Source of the DNA: Luidia sarsii
Lineage: Eukaryota; Echinodermata; Asteroidea; Paxillosida; Luidiidae
Assembly: GCA_949987565.1 (NCBI GenBank)
Contig: OX465101.1
Location: 28,794,775-28,858,774, forward strand
DNA: 64,000 nt
Reading direction: 5' to 3'
Shown one piece after another: positions 31,752-42,114 of the stretch (positions are counted from its first letter, which is position 1; every line of letters begins with the position of its first letter). The notes beneath the pieces were generated by a model. It saw nothing but the letters and a program-made list of their open reading frames with translations. It was not told the origin of the DNA and ran no database searches. The position numbers were made by a program, and so were the translations under genes.

Positions 31752-32970
31752 AGCCCGTTGCACACTAGACGAAATCGCCGAGGTCCCTGGCGATGAAATC
31801 GCAACCATGTCATGAAATCGCAAATCTGTGGTGTGTGCAAGTGACCCTTGCGAAACAAATCGCCAGGGACCTTGGTTTTTGATCTCCGAGGTCCAGACCT
31901 CCTACAAAATTTCGCACCCTTGTCAAAATCGCCGTGATCGTGTGTGTGAAACGTGAACAGTGTTCGTAACCACGGACCCTGGTTTTGGCAGGGACATTGG
32001 GCATGCGCACTGCGCGTGTTTATGCTTGGAACCAGTGTCAAAGCTGCGCTGGTCGGCGGGCGGACGGGGCTGACCACCACGGGTAATCTCCGTCCACCAC
32101 TCCTTGTGAAAAACAATTCTTCTGATCGGCACTGTGTTCACCCCATTATTATCCCAATCTATATCATGGTTTCGGTAGTAAAATAAATTGTACTTTTTTT
32201 GTAGCGTAACCGAGTTCCGATCAGGCTTGAGCCTATATAGCGCAGCGTGATCGTAGTCGTAACTCGTATGCAGCCATGCGGTCGCTGTGCACGTGCACTG
32301 TGCAGTATACAGTTTGTGCAAAGACGTGTTGTGTCATGTCACATGTGCCGCGCGTAGGCTGGTTTCGGCCCTACTGCTCCTGTAGTGTCACTATGGCTTT
32401 ACCTAAAGGCGGAAACCACACCCAGACTTGCCAACCTCGCTAACGTCGCGAAGGGAAATCGGTCATAACAAAAAACAAATAGTGTACGCTACTCATCGTT
32501 TGTCTCCGAATGTTGTTTCCGCGTAGTTTAATATTATTCCCTTCGTTACTATTGTGGTATGAATAGTGGTATGAATAGAAAGAAGGGGAACACAGGCTTC
32601 AATTTGAGGGTAAAATTTTGCAATGTTTAACTTCCGATATCTCAAGAAATGAATGAAAAATTCCTTCTCAAATTTTCTAGAATTCTAGAAAATACACTTT
32701 GGTTGACCGCGAAACTTAAAACATCGCTAGTATAACTGTAATAAATATTAGTTAGAAAACAACTCAAGTGTAAGGGCTGCGCTGGCAGAAGTCTACTAAT
32801 CATTGCACACGTACTGAGTGCACGTAAAGTTCCGAAACGGGGGAAGTTGGTGTTTTGGTGACAGCGTTGTGTGTGTAAGCTCGGTTCGTGATCGCTAACG
32901 ACCTAGGTGACAGACAACTGGCGCCTGTAACCAAGGACCCTAGTATTTCGGTCGTGTGTGAAATGGGCTT
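31752..32970. mobile_element. 1.2-kb element with AAGCCC..CACAC terminal inverted repeats
   Basis: The left end AGCCCGTTGCACACTAGACG, with AAATCGCCGAGGTCCCTGG following, is an imperfect inverted match to the right end CCAAGGACCCTAGTATTTCG then GTCGTGTGTGAAATGGGCTT. The flanks are TTAA at the left and TTTA at the right. Near the left end GAGGTCCCTGGCGATGAAAT and ATCGCCAGGGACCTTGG form an internal hairpin of about 140 bp. No transposase was recognised, so it is probably non-autonomous. Confidence 0.6.
32672..32693. other. Perfect 22-bp palindrome
   Basis: ATTTTCTAGAA followed immediately by TTCTAGAAAAT forms a perfect palindrome without a loop. It sits inside the 31752-32970 element. The following CACTTTGGTTGACC resembles GCACTTTGGTTAACG at 39272. 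A protein-binding site is possible but unsupported. Confidence 0.6.
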
Positions 32971-32971
32971 T

Positions 32972-33355
32972 AGAGAGGGCACCGGCCCGAGGAAACTCCC
33001 TAATGGATAACAATTGGTCGGCGCACTCACAGGGCATTTCGCGAATACACTCTGGGGTAATTCCCGCAGTCTGGTGGCGGTACACTAACCAGCCGCCATC
33101 AAAGCAGTCGGCCCCAAATTTTCCGCCGGACCTTTCTTCCCGCAGCCCGGTGGACTGCTAGCGTCGCTCTCAAACGAGATCTATCCCGACGAGACCGTAG
33201 GCCCGAAGTTCCCCTCCGCTATCCCCTTGGGGGGGGGGGTACCTCCGCTGATAGGATTTTTTTGGCAACGAGGAGAATGAGTGTGGCCTACTCAACGTAA
33301 TAAGCACTGACTACTCAGTGCTTTGCCCGATTGCCTGCTGAAAAAAGGAATACAG
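32972..33355. other. Unassigned low-copy DNA
   Basis: I see no gene. A run of nine or ten G lies near 33230. Confidence 0.35.
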
Positions 33356-33359
33356 GCAG

Positions 33360-33640
33360 CTAGGGCGGGATTCGAGCCTACGACTCCTGCTTTCTAGTAC
33401 AGCTCCTCGGTGTCAACACGCTCTTCGGAGTCAACATGCTCCCTAGTCCTCCAATACTTTGGTCAGGTAGTACCCGTGCCGCACAGCGAGCGCGCTTGGT
33501 CCCCGCTGTCCCACAATATTGTTTAGGCAGCTAGGGGAGCATGTTGACACCGAAGAGCGTGCTGACGCCGAGAAGCTGCACATGTGTCTTAACCGCTGGG
33601 CCACCGAGCTGTTCGAGGTCGTGTGGCGGATTCGTAAAGC
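33360..33640. repeat. Palindromic pair of tRNA-like (SINE) sequences
   Basis: Arms at 33408-33449 (CTCGGTGTCAACACGCTCTT onward) and 33531-33572 are reverse complements with few differences. Outside the left arm the minus strand reads AGGAGTCGTAGGCTCGAATC then CCGCCC, a B-box-like T arm. Outside the right arm the minus strand reads CTCGGTGGCCCAGCGGTTAA, an A-box-like segment (TGGCCCAGCGG) as in Leu or Ser tRNAs. The two tRNA-like parts are thus separated by an inverted repeat. No functional tRNA is supported. Confidence 0.5.
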
Positions 33641-33727
33641 GGCGGCGGATACCTCGTGTATACCATAGAGGTAATGTTTTGTTTTCAGTGTGCTTAGCAC
33701 GTCGAGTAGGCCAAACCCTCATCGGAT

Positions 33728-33967
33728 TTGGTTTCCCCCACAGGTAAGGAGAGAAGTCGAGGGAGCCATATTACGCATGGCTTGGACCATGAAGCAAGGA
33801 CTTTCTTTGCTCGGTGCTTGGATCGAATTGATACGGGCGCGAAGAGGACCATAACACGCCTCGTCCTACAGGGATCTACACCAGTCATCTATCATGCGGC
33901 ACAGTCTACAGCATATGCTCAGTCTTTTGGCTATGGCAAAGGAGATGGCCTCCCATATCCGGTCTGA
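33728..33967 (+). other. Weak coding-like stretch, unidentified
   Basis: The frame starting 33728 is open for 79 codons. A second + frame read from 33752 gives a peptide with hydrophobic and charged spacing (MAWTMKQGLSLLGAWIELIR, one stop, then MRHSLQHMLSLLAMAKEMAS). A pyrimidine run and CAG/GTAAGG occur at 33738-33756. I recognise no family. It could be a decayed exon or retroelement fragment, or chance. Confidence 0.15.
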
Positions 33968-33969
33968 TC

Positions 33970-34980
33970 CCACCTGAGGGTCGTTTCGGGGCGCCTCTGG
34001 TGGGTACAAAATAGTCAGCGACGCCAGTAAGGTCCTGGCGAGGCTTCGCTGACAAGCGGTTCACCCGCAATCCCCTTCTATCGGTGCATCGCTTACCCGG
34101 TCGATTAATCTGTCATTTCGTTCAAAGACGGTGTGAGTGATGAGGGACGTCGGTTGCTGGGTGGAGGTGTGTGTGTGTGTGGGGCCGGGGGGGTGTATGG
34201 TGAAAAAAAAATACTGACAATATTACAACCCCGGCTTCTGAGGGAACTGCCGATCGAGGTAAATTTACGAACGCTCGACTAGCACAACAAGGGGGATTCG
34301 TTTTCCCTCGACCCTTTGTGCGAGCCGGAAGCTTGATGTTAACATTCTCAAGTCCGCCATTTCCTTTCAACTCCCATGGGGGGTGGGGGGTATGATATAC
34401 GGGACCCGACCTAGAGCTATAGTTACTGTACTATACTGCGCGCCAACACTTAGCCGTTGACAAAAAAAATACGCCGTCCATCTGATGATTGGTTTTTACC
34501 ATTATCTGCCCAATCAACATAAGTCTGTTCCACTCTACCCCTTCATAAAGTTGTGCTACAACTGTCTTCCTCGAGACGGAAGCAGACCCGTTGCTAGATC
34601 CCAACTGAGCAATGTCATCTCTGTCGTTTCTTTATCCTGGAATTTCTTTGAATTAAATCCGGTCACATTATGGGGACCATTGCATGAAGGAGTTCTTCCA
34701 GTCCACGCACTATTACTGATGACTGAATCAGTGAATGAGCCCAGGCTCAATATTGACTGTCGAGGAGAGGCGCCCTGGACTCCCCGCCCGGCAGCTCGGA
34801 GACCGGCAAGTCCTGAATTAGCACCCGTTGCCGTTGCCTCGTGACGGCGGCCTCGCACTTCTGAGATCTCCCGGGCGCCATCGATGCCCTCCATGCCCCC
34901 TGTCCGCTGGTTATAGCTGCCCGGCATGATCCGCGGGTCCGCCGGGACCGCCTCGTCGGCTGGCTGCATGGCTGGCTGGC
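33970..34980. other. Unassigned low-copy DNA
   Basis: I see no gene. There is a GT run near 34167-34180. The + frame 34485-34844 and minus frame 34556-35068 overlap and neither has a recognisable domain. Confidence 0.35.
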
Positions 34981-34984
34981 TCCG

Positions 34985-35070
34985 CCCGGAGAGAGGCCGG
35001 TTGCACCGGGGGAGTCGAACCGTCAAGTGCGGTAACCGGCAGCCGTACCCGGTGATTACTGCCCTCACTG
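34985..35070 (-). repeat. tRNA-like 3' segment, possible SINE
   Basis: On the minus strand GCACTTGACGGTTCGACTCC has a good B box (GGTTCGACTCC), followed by CCCGGTGCAACC. The preceding ACGGCTGCCGGTTACC resembles the sequence before a similar B box at 51380-51440. No acceptable A box or acceptor pairing is visible. Confidence 0.35.
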
Positions 35071-35074
35071 CTGC

Positions 35075-36740
35075 AGGGTCTTATGCAATTCCCGTGGAAC
35101 CTTCCGCATCCCTCCCAAACCCTCAACTTCCGCTGCTGCTGCTATTGCCACTGCTACTTCTGCTACTTTGTCCGCTACTACTTCTACTGCATGTATTTCG
35201 AGGGGCATTTAATAAAATAATGCCTATACTCGTGCTCCATGATTGTGCTTTCTCCACACTAGCCTTTCTAGCGTGGCACAGTTCATTAGCAACATCCAGG
35301 CCTGGGCCTCTCTTCAGCATGTCTACATATACCAGGTGATTCTACACCTACGGCCTATAGTCCTATACCACAGCTGCTAGCACTCCATTGAGATGGCTGC
35401 CAAAGAATGAGTGGGACATGCGGGAATTTCGGGGATGCCTCGGACACAATGACCGGCAAGCACAGTGGATCCCATCAGCAGCATCAGTTAGGATACCACC
35501 GTGCCCACTACTCCCAGAATCCTGCCGGAATGAATTCTCGTTCGACCCTTGCCCGCTGCATCGAGTCCCGTATAGGCACGGGGGAAGAGGAGAATCTCAT
35601 CTTCTAACAGCGAATGGGAGCTATAGGCCCTTGAATTCCTCTTTGAGGTGGATGACGGTGATCGCCATCTCCCTCCTCCCCGCAATACACTCCCCGTCCG
35701 GAAATGCTATTCTCGGTCCGAGTCTCTCTCCCAGCTTGCCACGAGACGACGGAGTTAGGAAGCATGCAGGGGCTCATTACGTCGGAGATAGGCCATCGTA
35801 ATTGGGGAGGGGGGTTAATTGCGATTATAGAGGAAATGTCCCGACCCAAAAAAAGTTTTTGACAGCGGGGGGGGGGGGGGAATGAGGAAATGAAGCACTT
35901 TGTCTCTCGACAGAGCCTGTCCGTACAACGGAAAACCGCAGGGACATTGCTCATCGACTGATGTAAAAACGTGGATAGCAATTATTGTGACAGGATTTGT
36001 GAATGTGCCCGCACGCGGCCCTCTTGTTACTTCCCTCTTTGATGGACGCGGATTGACGCTTGGTTTCATGCGTCGCCAAGTCGACCGGATTCCAGCGTGA
36101 GCTGTGCGTGTTACTTGTACCAAGCAGTTTCCCCGCACGCTGGGAATCCAGTCTCAGAATGCCCGCCTCCAAATGAAATCTGCTCGCAGCGGGGTTTATT
36201 GGGGGGGGGGGGGGTGGGTTGGAGTCTTGAGCATGATGCATCGGCCAGCCGTCCCAGGGCAACATGAAATTTTGCCGCAGAGATCACTTAGCAGCTGCCT
36301 CTCCTCTCACGTCCATGACCCAAGCCTCCCCCCCCCCTCAGCATGACAAGAAGAAGAAGACGAAGAAGCAGTTGAAAGAAGGAAAACCCTTATGTTTCCT
36401 GATCTTTTTAGCCTTGGTGGTCGTGTTAATGTGGTGCTTGGAACTTTCTCGAGGTCAACAAGGTCCAGAGTAGCTCTCTAAACCTCGTCAGTTTAAATCC
36501 TCATTTCCTCCTTTTTTTTCTTCTGAGGACACTAGAGGCCCCGGGGTACGGGTGCGGGTGGGGGGAAGGGTAGGTGTATGGAGCTCATGTCGTCAATGTG
36601 TGTTTTGCTGTCATGTGCTGACGTCGGCTGAATTGCTCTTTGACGAAATGGTCGCAGCCGGTTCCCCCTTGCTCACAGTTACTCGAGAGCGATTAGAGGT
36701 AGACCAATGATGTATAGACAGAAGTACACCTATACAAACA
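35075..36740. other. Unassigned DNA with G-runs
   Basis: I see no gene. There is a CTG/CTA-rich stretch at 35132-35190, and long G-runs lie near 35867-35880 and 36200-36213. Frames such as 35388-35801 plus and 35604-35981 minus overlap without known domains. Confidence 0.4.
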
Positions 36741-36754
36741 GAGATAGGGTGGGA

Positions 36755-37015
36755 GGGGAAGAAGACAGAGAGAGGGGGGGAGGGAGGGAGAGAGATCGAG
36801 ATGAGGAGAGAGAGGGAGAGCGAGGGAGAGGGAGACGGAGAGTGAAGAGCGAGAGAAAGAAAGAGAGAGAGGGAGAGAGAGAGACGGAGGGAGAGGGAGG
36901 GAGAGAGATAGAGATGGGGGAGAGATAGAGATGGGGAGAGGGAGAGAGAGGGAGAGAGAGGGAGAGAGAGTGAGAGAGAGGGAGAGAGAGGGAGAGAGAG
37001 AGAGAGGGGGAGCAG
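36755..37015. repeat. GA-rich polypurine tract
   Basis: The + strand is GAGAGAGGGAGAGAGA-like for about 260 bp. The minus-strand Ser/Leu/Pro frames that cross it are compositional. Confidence 0.9.
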
Positions 37016-37039
37016 TACAGTGATGCTCGCGGCCGTATA

Positions 37040-37545
37040 CAAAGGCTAAGCTCCCCTGCCTCCCTGCCCTACTACCTCCCTGCCTTCTTCTCTCCTTTCT
37101 CGCCCTCCATCCCTGCCTCCCTGCCCCACTGCTTCCCTGCCTTCTTCTATCCCTTCTCACCCTCCATCCCTGCCTCCCTCCCTCTCCCCTGCCTCCCTGC
37201 CCCCAGCTCCAATGCCTCCCTCCCCATGTCTCCACTGCCTTCCTCCCTGCCTCCCTCTCTCCCTTCTCGCCCTCCCTCCCTGACTCCCTGCCCCACTGCC
37301 TCCCTGCCTACTTCTCTCCATACCTCTCTCTCGCCATGTCTCCATCTCTCCCTGCTTCCCTCCCTTCCCTGTCTCCCTGCCTGTCTGTCTGCCTCCCTCC
37401 CTGCATTCCCTCCCCTGTCCTCCATGCATCTCTGCCGTCCTGCCTCCCTGCTCCCTGCCTCCCTCCATGACTCCCTCCATGACTCCCTCCTTCTCAGACT
37501 CTCTCCCCTTCAGACTCCCTCCCTCCCTCCTTATCTAACCCAATT
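37040..37545. repeat. CCTCC/CCTGC-rich polypyrimidine tract
   Basis: Repeated CCTGCCTCCCTGCC and CTCCCTCCATGACT words follow directly after the polypurine tract, so the purine-rich strand switches at about 37.03 kb. A 40-60 bp irregular period is suggested by recurring CTTCTCTCC..CTCGCCCTCC. Open frames on both strands are compositional. Confidence 0.85.
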
Positions 37546-37549
37546 CCTC

Positions 37550-38065
37550 GTCACATGCCGCTCTGGTCGTTCCTGGCTGAGAATGTGACGCCATGGCAGA
37601 TTCCAAATAGAAACTGCTTCGCATCATTCTCGTATTCCCTAGAGACGCTGCGATGTGGGTGGAAGGAGGGGGGCGGCTCGTCGCCATAGCAGCAGAACAT
37701 ACTGGCTATAGACTTCATTCGAGTCGCCCAACAATGACTCCGACTCACATTTCAACGGCAGAGACCTGCCCTAAAGGCAGAGAAAGACCCTGCTTTTGAG
37801 AGAGGTGCTGTTAGGATAAAAAAAGCCAGCCCCCACCCCCGAAAGATTTTAGCACACTTCTCCAGACTGCCCATAGGGGGTGGATTTAGAGTGCAGTGTA
37901 CCTTGTTCCAACCATGTTCGTATCGAGCGAGCATTCTAATAAAAGACTAACGTAGAAACACAGACTGTCTCTTGGCAATGGTGTTGTTCGGCTTCCAAGT
38001 GTGCATTACAGCCACGGTAGACACGCAAAGGGAACATGGACCCGTAAACATTGCGATGCACTCCG
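37550..38065. other. Unassigned low-copy DNA
   Basis: 37785-37830 (TGCTTTTGAGAGAGGTGCTG then TTAGGATAAAA) may be a very decayed family G piece. Nothing else can be supported. Confidence 0.35.
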
Positions 38066-38066
38066 A

Positions 38067-38371
38067 ACGGCCCGCGATATTTGTTTCCGTACCACATAAT
38101 TAGTCGCTATGGGCCCATAATTTACGGTATGTTTGTGCACAAACAAAGTATGAAAAATTGAGTCTCAGGTCACGCAGATTGTTCACGTACGTTGTATTCG
38201 CTGTGCAGACAGAAAGCCTTTATGGCTGTGCAGAAAGCCTATCCCTAGCTTTAACTTCAACTGGTATAGCCCCCTCCCCCTTGCCCCCCACCCCGTAAAT
38301 TGTTTGTGCACAAACATAATGGGCCCATAGCGATTATGTTGTACGGAAAAACCGAAATCGCGTACGGCCCA
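38067..38371. mobile_element. MITE with GGCCCGCGAT..CCGTAC ends
   Basis: The left arm includes TTTCCGTACCACATAATTAG, GCTATGGGCCCATAATTTAC and GTTTGTGCACAAAC. The right arm includes GTTTGTGCACAAACATAATG, GGCCCATAGCGATTATGTTG and TACGGAAAAAC, its reverse complement. Arms are about 75-85 bp in a 305-bp element. GTTTGTGCACAAAC is itself a perfect palindrome present in both arms. No coding capacity is present. Confidence 0.8.
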
Positions 38372-38950
38372 CGCCACGGGTCCATTTTGGTAGGTAGGCA
38401 ATACAACAACTGGGCTGCCAATCCCTCGACATTCTGTCAGACCAGCCAGCACGTGATGTTATGCAAGACTTGGGTTAGGAGGGGGGGGGGGCTGAGATGC
38501 AGCCCATGTTTTGTTTTCGTCCCCATAGTCCTCCGACCTTCCCCCCACATAATGCATGTCATGAATGTTGAAGGCTGGAACGGATGGTTTCAAGTTCTCT
38601 GCCCATGTGGTCCGACCCCCGTATGCATCGGGGCTGAATGTTCTCTTTCGTTGTCGCTTTTTTTCTTTCGTTCGTGTTGAAATTCAATATCATCACCAAG
38701 GATGGCCCGTTTGTATACTTGTTACACTGAAATCTAGAACATTCGGCTCTCGTGTGAGCTGGAAGCCCAGGACTCAGTCTAGGTATTGAATTCAATCAAT
38801 GCATGGCCAATCGAAGATAGGGTCCCGAGTTGATGCAATTAGTCACGGCACGGCTTGATACGTCAGACTTATATTCTGTTCCCCTGGCGTGGCGCTCTCC
38901 TTCATATACCCACCGTGCTAGTTCGGGACCGGTTTTAGTGCCTCTGCAAT
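38372..38950. other. Unassigned low-copy DNA
   Basis: I see no gene or repeat that I can support apart from a G-run near 38480. Confidence 0.35.
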
Positions 38951-38954
38951 CGCG

Positions 38955-39310
38955 TTTAAAGGTAGGGTACACCATTTGCGAAGGTCACAGAATCGGTTCT
39001 ATACTTTGTCAAACTCAACGTATCCATAAACAATCCATAGCCGTTTCAGCTCAACCCGTCAATCATATCATGAGAAAAATCGTGGAAATCAAAATTAAAT
39101 GCTACATTTTTTTTTACAGACATAGAGTGCCATCATTGGGAACTCAACAAATTTCCTCTTTTCTCGAAAACGGCAGATATTCGAGCGCTAAAAAAAAATG
39201 TCTGAAACCATTTACAAACTTCCTGATGAGTAAGTTATACCTTCTCAAATTTGGAAACGTGTCCGGAAATGTGGCACTTTGGTTAACGGTGGTACTCTCT
39301 TTAAATTCCG
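38955..39310 (+). repeat. Dispersed repeat (CTTTGTCAAACTCAACGT type), copy 2
   Basis: GGTCACAGAATCGGTTCTAT, CTTTGTCAAACTCAACGTAT, AAATCAAAATTAAATGCTAC and GACATAGAGTGCC correspond in order to 14425-14575. It continues with CCTTCTCAAATTTGGAAACG and CACTTTGGTTAACG. A long + frame crosses it (38830-39420), but the same frame is not kept in the other copy, so it is not a gene. Confidence 0.6.
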
Positions 39311-39314
39311 TGTC

Positions 39315-40835
39315 AACTGGTTCATCGGGGCCACCGGTGGCGTTGACTCATTCTGTGGAGAGCCCGGACGAAATGGGTCTCCCAAAATATTGGCAAAAAT
39401 CTGGGCCCGCGTTCGATTGACGTGAAGAAAATGCGGGCTGCAAAAAAAATCAAAAACAAAAACCGCCACAGGATAAGGAAAAGGCTGAGGAGGTCGCACT
39501 CTTACCCGCTGCCTGGTATAGTCCCACCAAATAAACAGCAATAACCGATCGAAATTTGCCGAAGTTCGCATTTACAAACCATACTCATCTCACCCTGATT
39601 TCACCATACACACTCTGCCCCAAGGTGTAGAACGGACAGTTTCTTCCCTCGTTCTGCCTCCATTCACTTCCTAGTTCTTGCTTTCCCTCAGCCTACGATC
39701 TTGCCCTTTTTTTAAAGGAATGGTTAATTCCTATCTCCAGCCTTCCTGAGCCCCTCTCTATCTCCTTCTTTCTCTAGCCCTTAACCTTGAGTGGGTTTTT
39801 CAGCCTTGTTTTGGGCGATTTTGCCTAAAAAAAATCCCTCCTCCCCCCCCCAAAAAGACAAAAACAAATGGAGATTCTCCGAAGCAGCGTTCGATTCCCA
39901 TTCAAGTATGCGCCAGAGCTGTTGCCCCCCAAAAAACAGACGAAGATTTATTTTGACGGTGTCAGCACTTTTCTCCCCCCACCGCTAACCTTTCCCCTCC
40001 TCTTCTAGATTTCTGGGCATCGCCTAGGCAACGGACGAGCGGTTAGTACGACACTCGCAGCACCCATACTACACACTGCGTGGTGAGCAACAGGCCTGAT
40101 GAGCCGGGCTGGGACATTATCGTATACGAATAGCATCAAGGCATTCAATTGTGGGCCGGCTACGGTGAGATTCCTCGGAACTTGGGCGTGATCGCTTCCA
40201 GTTTTTCGTCCGAGAGAGATCTCTCAAGCCGTGAGTATACATTAATTTTGGCTTACCATTTTGACCACGCTATCCGTTCGTAGTTTCCCCTTACTGAATG
40301 ACGTATACGAAGTCCGGAATCGTGGAATATAGGCATGGATTTCGCACTGTGAATCTGATCTCTAGTGTGGGTATACTGGGATCATGTCTTCAGGGTTTTG
40401 CGTCGGGAATGGTAGCTGAGAGGGTATAGTGTATAACTTATAAGAAGACATATGTTGCAGTCATTCGTCTTGCCATGCTTTCTCGCACCGCCGCTCGGAT
40501 CTGGTCAGACTGGTTCACGGCCGTTGGGAACTGGCCGTATATACCAGGTCAGACGGTATAGTGCGGTCATCGGGTGCATCGTCCGCGAGGCCGGAACTAG
40601 ACAACAACCGAAGCTCGGGGCTTCATCTTGATCGTCGTGCATGACGCGCGTATAGCTTCCGGAACCGCCCGCTTGCAACGGTGAACGGACACACGATGAG
40701 ATTGCATTCATTATCTTGATGGTACCCGATCCATTAGGTCGGGACACCCGAATGGCCTGCGTGCATGGCCAAGGTCCGAAGCCTTGTGATAGCTGCCTGA
40801 TAGACTCGGTGTGACTGAGGAGATGTGAAGGTTCG
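39315..40835. other. Unassigned low-copy DNA
   Basis: I see no gene, RNA or clear repeat. Poly-A and poly-C runs lie near 39440, 39826-39855 and 39926. Confidence 0.35.
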
Positions 40836-40860
40836 CATGCATGGTGGAAATGCCAAGTGC

Positions 40861-41017
40861 AAGGTTTGCGGTGACACCATGTATTAAAACACATTTAAGA
40901 CGGAGTGTGGCTCTGATTCTGAAAAGGGCGGATAACTCAACGTTTCGGGCCGTGTGAACTCTGCCCGGCAGACGTCTCTCTAGAAGAGATGTATTACATG
41001 GTGTCACCACAAACCTT
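40861..41017 (-). mobile_element. Family H element, complete by its inverted termini (copy 4)
   Basis: The left end AAGGTTTGCGGTGACACCAT then GTA and the right end TACATGGTGTCACCACAAAC then CTT are inverted repeats of 23 bp, so at least this copy has DNA-transposon-like termini. The hairpin site at 40909-40929 is disrupted by an extra GATTCT between GGCTCT and GAAAAGGGC. The GAAAC core is present as CAACGTTTCGGGCC on plus, with a GGGC/GCCC helix beside it. Confidence 0.7.
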
Positions 41018-41024
41018 CCACTCG

Positions 41025-42110
41025 TGTATGAAGGAGAATATTGGTTATCGAAGGAAATGCACATGCATGCACCGGCTGTGAGTTAACCAGGCTGGCACTT
41101 TAGGCATCACAAATCAATTCAATTCAATTCAATTAGGAAAAAAAACAATCCACACACAATAGATATAGAGGCTATACAAGTTCATATGGAATGGAACACG
41201 TGTGGAGGTATCATCCTGAAAGCCAAGGCTTGTGGCGGATGAGCCGAAGAACATATACATAAAGTCATATTAACAACAAGCCGGAACATTGAAGTTATTT
41301 AGTGATTATGATGTAAGGCGTAGGACAAACAGGGACAGACAGGTATACAACAAAGAATACGAAAATGATAATAACGATACAAATAGAGTGTATCAGAATG
41401 ATGGACCGGTTACCAGGCTGTGAGGTCAATATTACTATGGGGTCTTGGCGGCCTTTCGTTGTATGTAGCTATAGTACTATTAGCCTACGGGGTTCTTGGG
41501 GAGGCGGGGCTCAGTCAAGAAGGATGAGGGGGCGTGGTGAATACAATCCCACATACATTTCTTTGTCTGCGCTCAAGACCGCTTGCGTATTGAGTTATAA
41601 ACCACACAGCAAGACACCGTGTATAAAAAAAGCCCCCCCCCAAAAAAAAAACCAACAACCAAGAATCGGCACTGCTTCCACTCTGTCACCACTCGATCAA
41701 TAAACATAGTGCAGGAAAGGCTTGGAGATATGCAGCAAGGCCGAAGATGCGCTGGCCTTTACATCGTACAGGATCGAAGGTCCACGATGCCGCGATATTT
41801 CACGAACGGCGGGCGTCTTGACCTTAACTCGCTCTTAATTGGAAGCGGAGGGGGAAGTTTTTTTCTCGACTCGACCGCGTCCTTCCTGTTGTTGACGGCC
41901 AGAGGTTGTGGGCGGCTCCGTGACTTTTCATCTGTGTCCAGATGTTGGACGGATAGCATTAAGGTGCCGGTTGTGTCGGCGTGCGTGCGTGTTGGCACGC
42001 TATTGGCGTGCGACGGGATAATTCGATCGAAGATGGCCGCATCCGGGGGCTGATTATCAGGAATTGCGGAACCAAATAAGGGGTCTTTGGAGGCAAATCG
42101 ACTGGTGTGT
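41025..42110. other. Unassigned low-copy DNA
   Basis: A short (AATTC)n run lies at 41113-41135. GACACCGTGTATAAA at 41613 may be a family H end. A C/A homopolymer block lies at 41631-41655. I recognise no gene. Confidence 0.35.
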
Positions 42111-42114
42111 TGTT

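Noticed and set aside
38830..39420. A 196-aa protein
   Set aside because: It crosses a dispersed repeat whose other copy at 14.4 kb does not keep the frame, and no domain is recognisable.
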